Source of the DNA: Pseudomonadota bacterium
Lineage (GTDB): Bacteria; Pseudomonadota; Alphaproteobacteria; Rhizobiales; Hyphomicrobiaceae
Reading direction: 5' to 3'
DNA: 64,000 bases
Assembly (NCBI GenBank): GCA_023423275.1
Contig: JAFAFW010000075.1
Span: forward strand, 62,001 to 126,000
Positions 62,546-64,000 of the stretch are shown here, piece by piece. The translations under genes and the position numbers were made by a program. Below the pieces are notes generated by a model. The model saw only the letters and a program-made list of their open reading frames with translations, did not search any database and was not told the origin of the DNA. Every line of letters starts with the position of its first letter. Within the stretch, counting starts at the first letter, position 1.

Positions 62546-64000
62546 ATGGCTCCAAAATTTGCAGCAGCTCGCTTCACCGAAGAGGAAGCGCTTCGATTTC
62601 ACGCGCAGGGCAAACCTGGAAAGCTTGAGATCACTCCGACCAAGCCTCTGACAACACAGAGAGATTTGTCTCTGGCCTATTCTCCGGGCGTTGCCGTTCC
62701 GGTGCTGGCCATCGCCGAAAACCCATCTCTCGCCTACGACTACACGAACAAGGGTAACCTCGTTGCGGTGGTGTCGAACGGCACCGCGATCCTCGGCCTC
62801 GGCAATCGTGGCGCGTTGGCCGCCAAGCCGGTGATGGAAGGCAAGGGCGCCCTCTTCAAGCGTTTCGCCGACATCGATGCAATGGACGTCCTGGTCGACA
62901 CACAGGACGTCGATGCCTTCATCAATTGCGTGCGCTATCTCGGCCCAACCTTTGGTGGCATCAATCTGGAGGATATCAAAGCCCCGGACTGCTTCATCAT
63001 CGAGGAGAAGCTGCGGGAGCTGCTGCCCATCCCGGTCTTCCACGATGACCAGCATGGCACCGCCATCATCGCCGCCGCCGGCCTCATCAACGCGCTTCAT
63101 CTCACGGGCCGCGACATCGCCAATTTCAAGCTGGTGGTCAACGGTGCGGGCTCGGCCGGTATCGCCTGCCTCGATCTGCTCACCTCCATGGGCATGCCCA
63201 AGGAAAACGTTCTGCTGTGTGACACCAAGGGCGTGATCTACCAGGGCCGCAAGGACGGCATGAATCAGTGGAAATCGGCCTACGCTGCCAAGACCAAGGC
63301 GCGCGCGCTGGCTGACGCCATGAAAGGCGCCGACGTCGTGTTCGGCCTGTCTGCCAAGGGCGCGTTCACCGCCGACATGATCCGCTCGATGGCGCCGAAG
63401 CCGATCATCTTCGCGATGGCCAATCCTGATCCGGAAATCACGCCGGAGGAAGTCAGCGCCATCCGTGACGACGCCATCATGGCCACGGGACGATCGGATT
63501 ATCCCAACCAGATCAACAATGTCCTGGGCTTTCCATTCATCTTCCGCGGCGCCCTGGACGTACAAGCCTCGACCATCAACGATGCGATGAAGATCGCCGC
63601 CGCCAAGGCACTGGCAGATCTGGCCCGCCAGGACGTGCCCGACCAAGTCGCAACGGCTTTCATGGGCCGGGAAGTGAAGTACGGCCCCGACTATATCATT
63701 CCAGCGCCGTTCGATCCGCGCCTGATCAGCCACGTGCCGCCGGCCGTCGCCAAAGCGGCAATGGAGACCGGCGTTGCTCGCAAACCGATCGTGGATCTCT
63801 ATGGTTATGTCAGGAAGCTGTCAGGACGGCTCGATCCTGTCGCGGGCTGGCTCGGCAGCATCTTCACGCAGGTCCGCGAAGCGCCGAAGCGTATCATCTT
63901 TGCCGAAGGCGAACAGGTGCAGGTCGTCCGTGCCGCCAATGCCTTCTATAACGCCGGGCTCGGCAAGCCGGTGCTGATCGGCCGCCGCCAGCCCATTCTG
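62546..64000 (+). CDS. maeB: NADP-dependent malic enzyme, MaeB type (partial at window end)
   Basis: 485 codons open from the ATG at 62546 to the window end, with AAGGA just upstream. N-terminal malic domain: LAYSPGVAVPVL, KGNLVAVVSNGTAILGLG, catalytic Lys in GLGNRGALAAKPVMEGK and metal site VFHDDQHGTA, then an NAD(P) domain with VVNGAGSAGIA. From about residue 430 a phosphotransacetylase-like domain begins (FAEGEQVQVVRAA), as in MaeB enzymes of about 760 residues. It oxidatively decarboxylates malate to pyruvate. Roughly 275 residues should lie beyond the window. Confidence 0.95.
   Translation, partial: MAPKFAAARFTEEEALRFHAQGKPGKLEITPTKPLTTQRDLSLAYSPGVAVPVLAIAENPSLAYDYTNKGNLVAVVSNGTAILGLGNRGALAAKPVMEGKGALFKRFADIDAMDVLVDTQDVDAFINCVRYLGPTFGGINLEDIKAPDCFIIEEKLRELLPIPVFHDDQHGTAIIAAAGLINALHLTGRDIANFKLVVNGAGSAGIACLDLLTSMGMPKENVLLCDTKGVIYQGRKDGMNQWKSAYAAKTKARALADAMKGADVVFGLSAKGAFTADMIRSMAPKPIIFAMANPDPEITPEEVSAIRDDAIMATGRSDYPNQINNVLGFPFIFRGALDVQASTINDAMKIAAAKALADLARQDVPDQVATAFMGREVKYGPDYIIPAPFDPRLISHVPPAVAKAAMETGVARKPIVDLYGYVRKLSGRLDPVAGWLGSIFTQVREAPKRIIFAEGEQVQVVRAANAFYNAGLGKPVLIGRRQPIL

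Noticed and set aside
62537..63733. A 398-codon open frame on the minus strand at the window end
   Set aside because: It is antisense to maeB, whose plus-strand product matches malic enzyme throughout.

Overview
The window is a high-GC alphaproteobacterial chromosome segment, most likely from the order Hyphomicrobiales (Rhizobiales). The evidence is the gene order rpsT / dnaA-dnaN-recF-gyrB, the divergent irr | fabA-fabB-fabI block, and the long block mutS-glnD-murJ-trpS ... tsaB-rimI ... miaB-phoH-ybeY-corC-lnt-XRE-metK-trmB and rimP-nusA-ylxR-infB-rbfA-truB-rpsO-pnp. No genus can be named from this. I see no phage, insertion sequence, CRISPR array, rRNA or tRNA gene, so this is core genome with a few accessory insertions.

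Layout. 0-6 kb: the end of a DMT-type transporter on the plus strand, then a compact minus-strand operon. It encodes a DUF697-type GTPase, a second membrane-anchored GTPase, DNA polymerase III chi (holC), a large secreted/membrane protein of unknown function, and a YbjQ-family protein. 6-10.3 kb: ubiE-ubiB (ubiquinone synthesis), divergent from mutM and an enoyl-CoA hydratase. 10.3-12.7 kb: two tandem paralogous six-helix membrane proteins of unknown function and a UDP-glucuronate epimerase. 12.8-21.3 kb: rpsT, a 635-bp gene-free interval, a rhodanese, then dnaA, dnaN, recF, gyrB. 21.3-24.3 kb: Trm112, an outer-membrane beta-barrel protein, a D-2-hydroxyacid dehydrogenase and an SH3-type secreted protein. 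24.3-28.8 kb: irr, fabA-fabB-fabI, murI. 28.9-29.5 kb: a small basic secreted protein, a 104-bp palindromic repeat and a terminator mark a switch of coding strand. 29.5-62.4 kb: almost entirely minus strand, covering RNA decay and translation (pnp to rimP), trmB, metK with a structured leader, an XRE regulator, lnt, corC, ybeY, phoH, miaB, an acyltransferase, rimI, tsaB, nitroreductase, NifU, Usp, trpS, murJ, glnD, mutS. The exception is a plus-strand COG0523 metallochaperone preceded by a near-consensus Zur operator. 62.5-64 kb: the start of the malic enzyme gene maeB, cut by the window end.

Most genes serve replication, translation, envelope and fatty-acid synthesis. The parts most worth attention are: the two-GTPase/membrane-protein operon, which I cannot assign to a described system; the nested leader hairpins of metK; a leader terminator ahead of rimP-nusA-infB; the Zur-type operator; a palindrome over the XRE promoter; and hairpins in the rpsT and pnp leaders. 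Start codons are uncertain for recF, irr, mutS and the large membrane protein, as noted in each entry.
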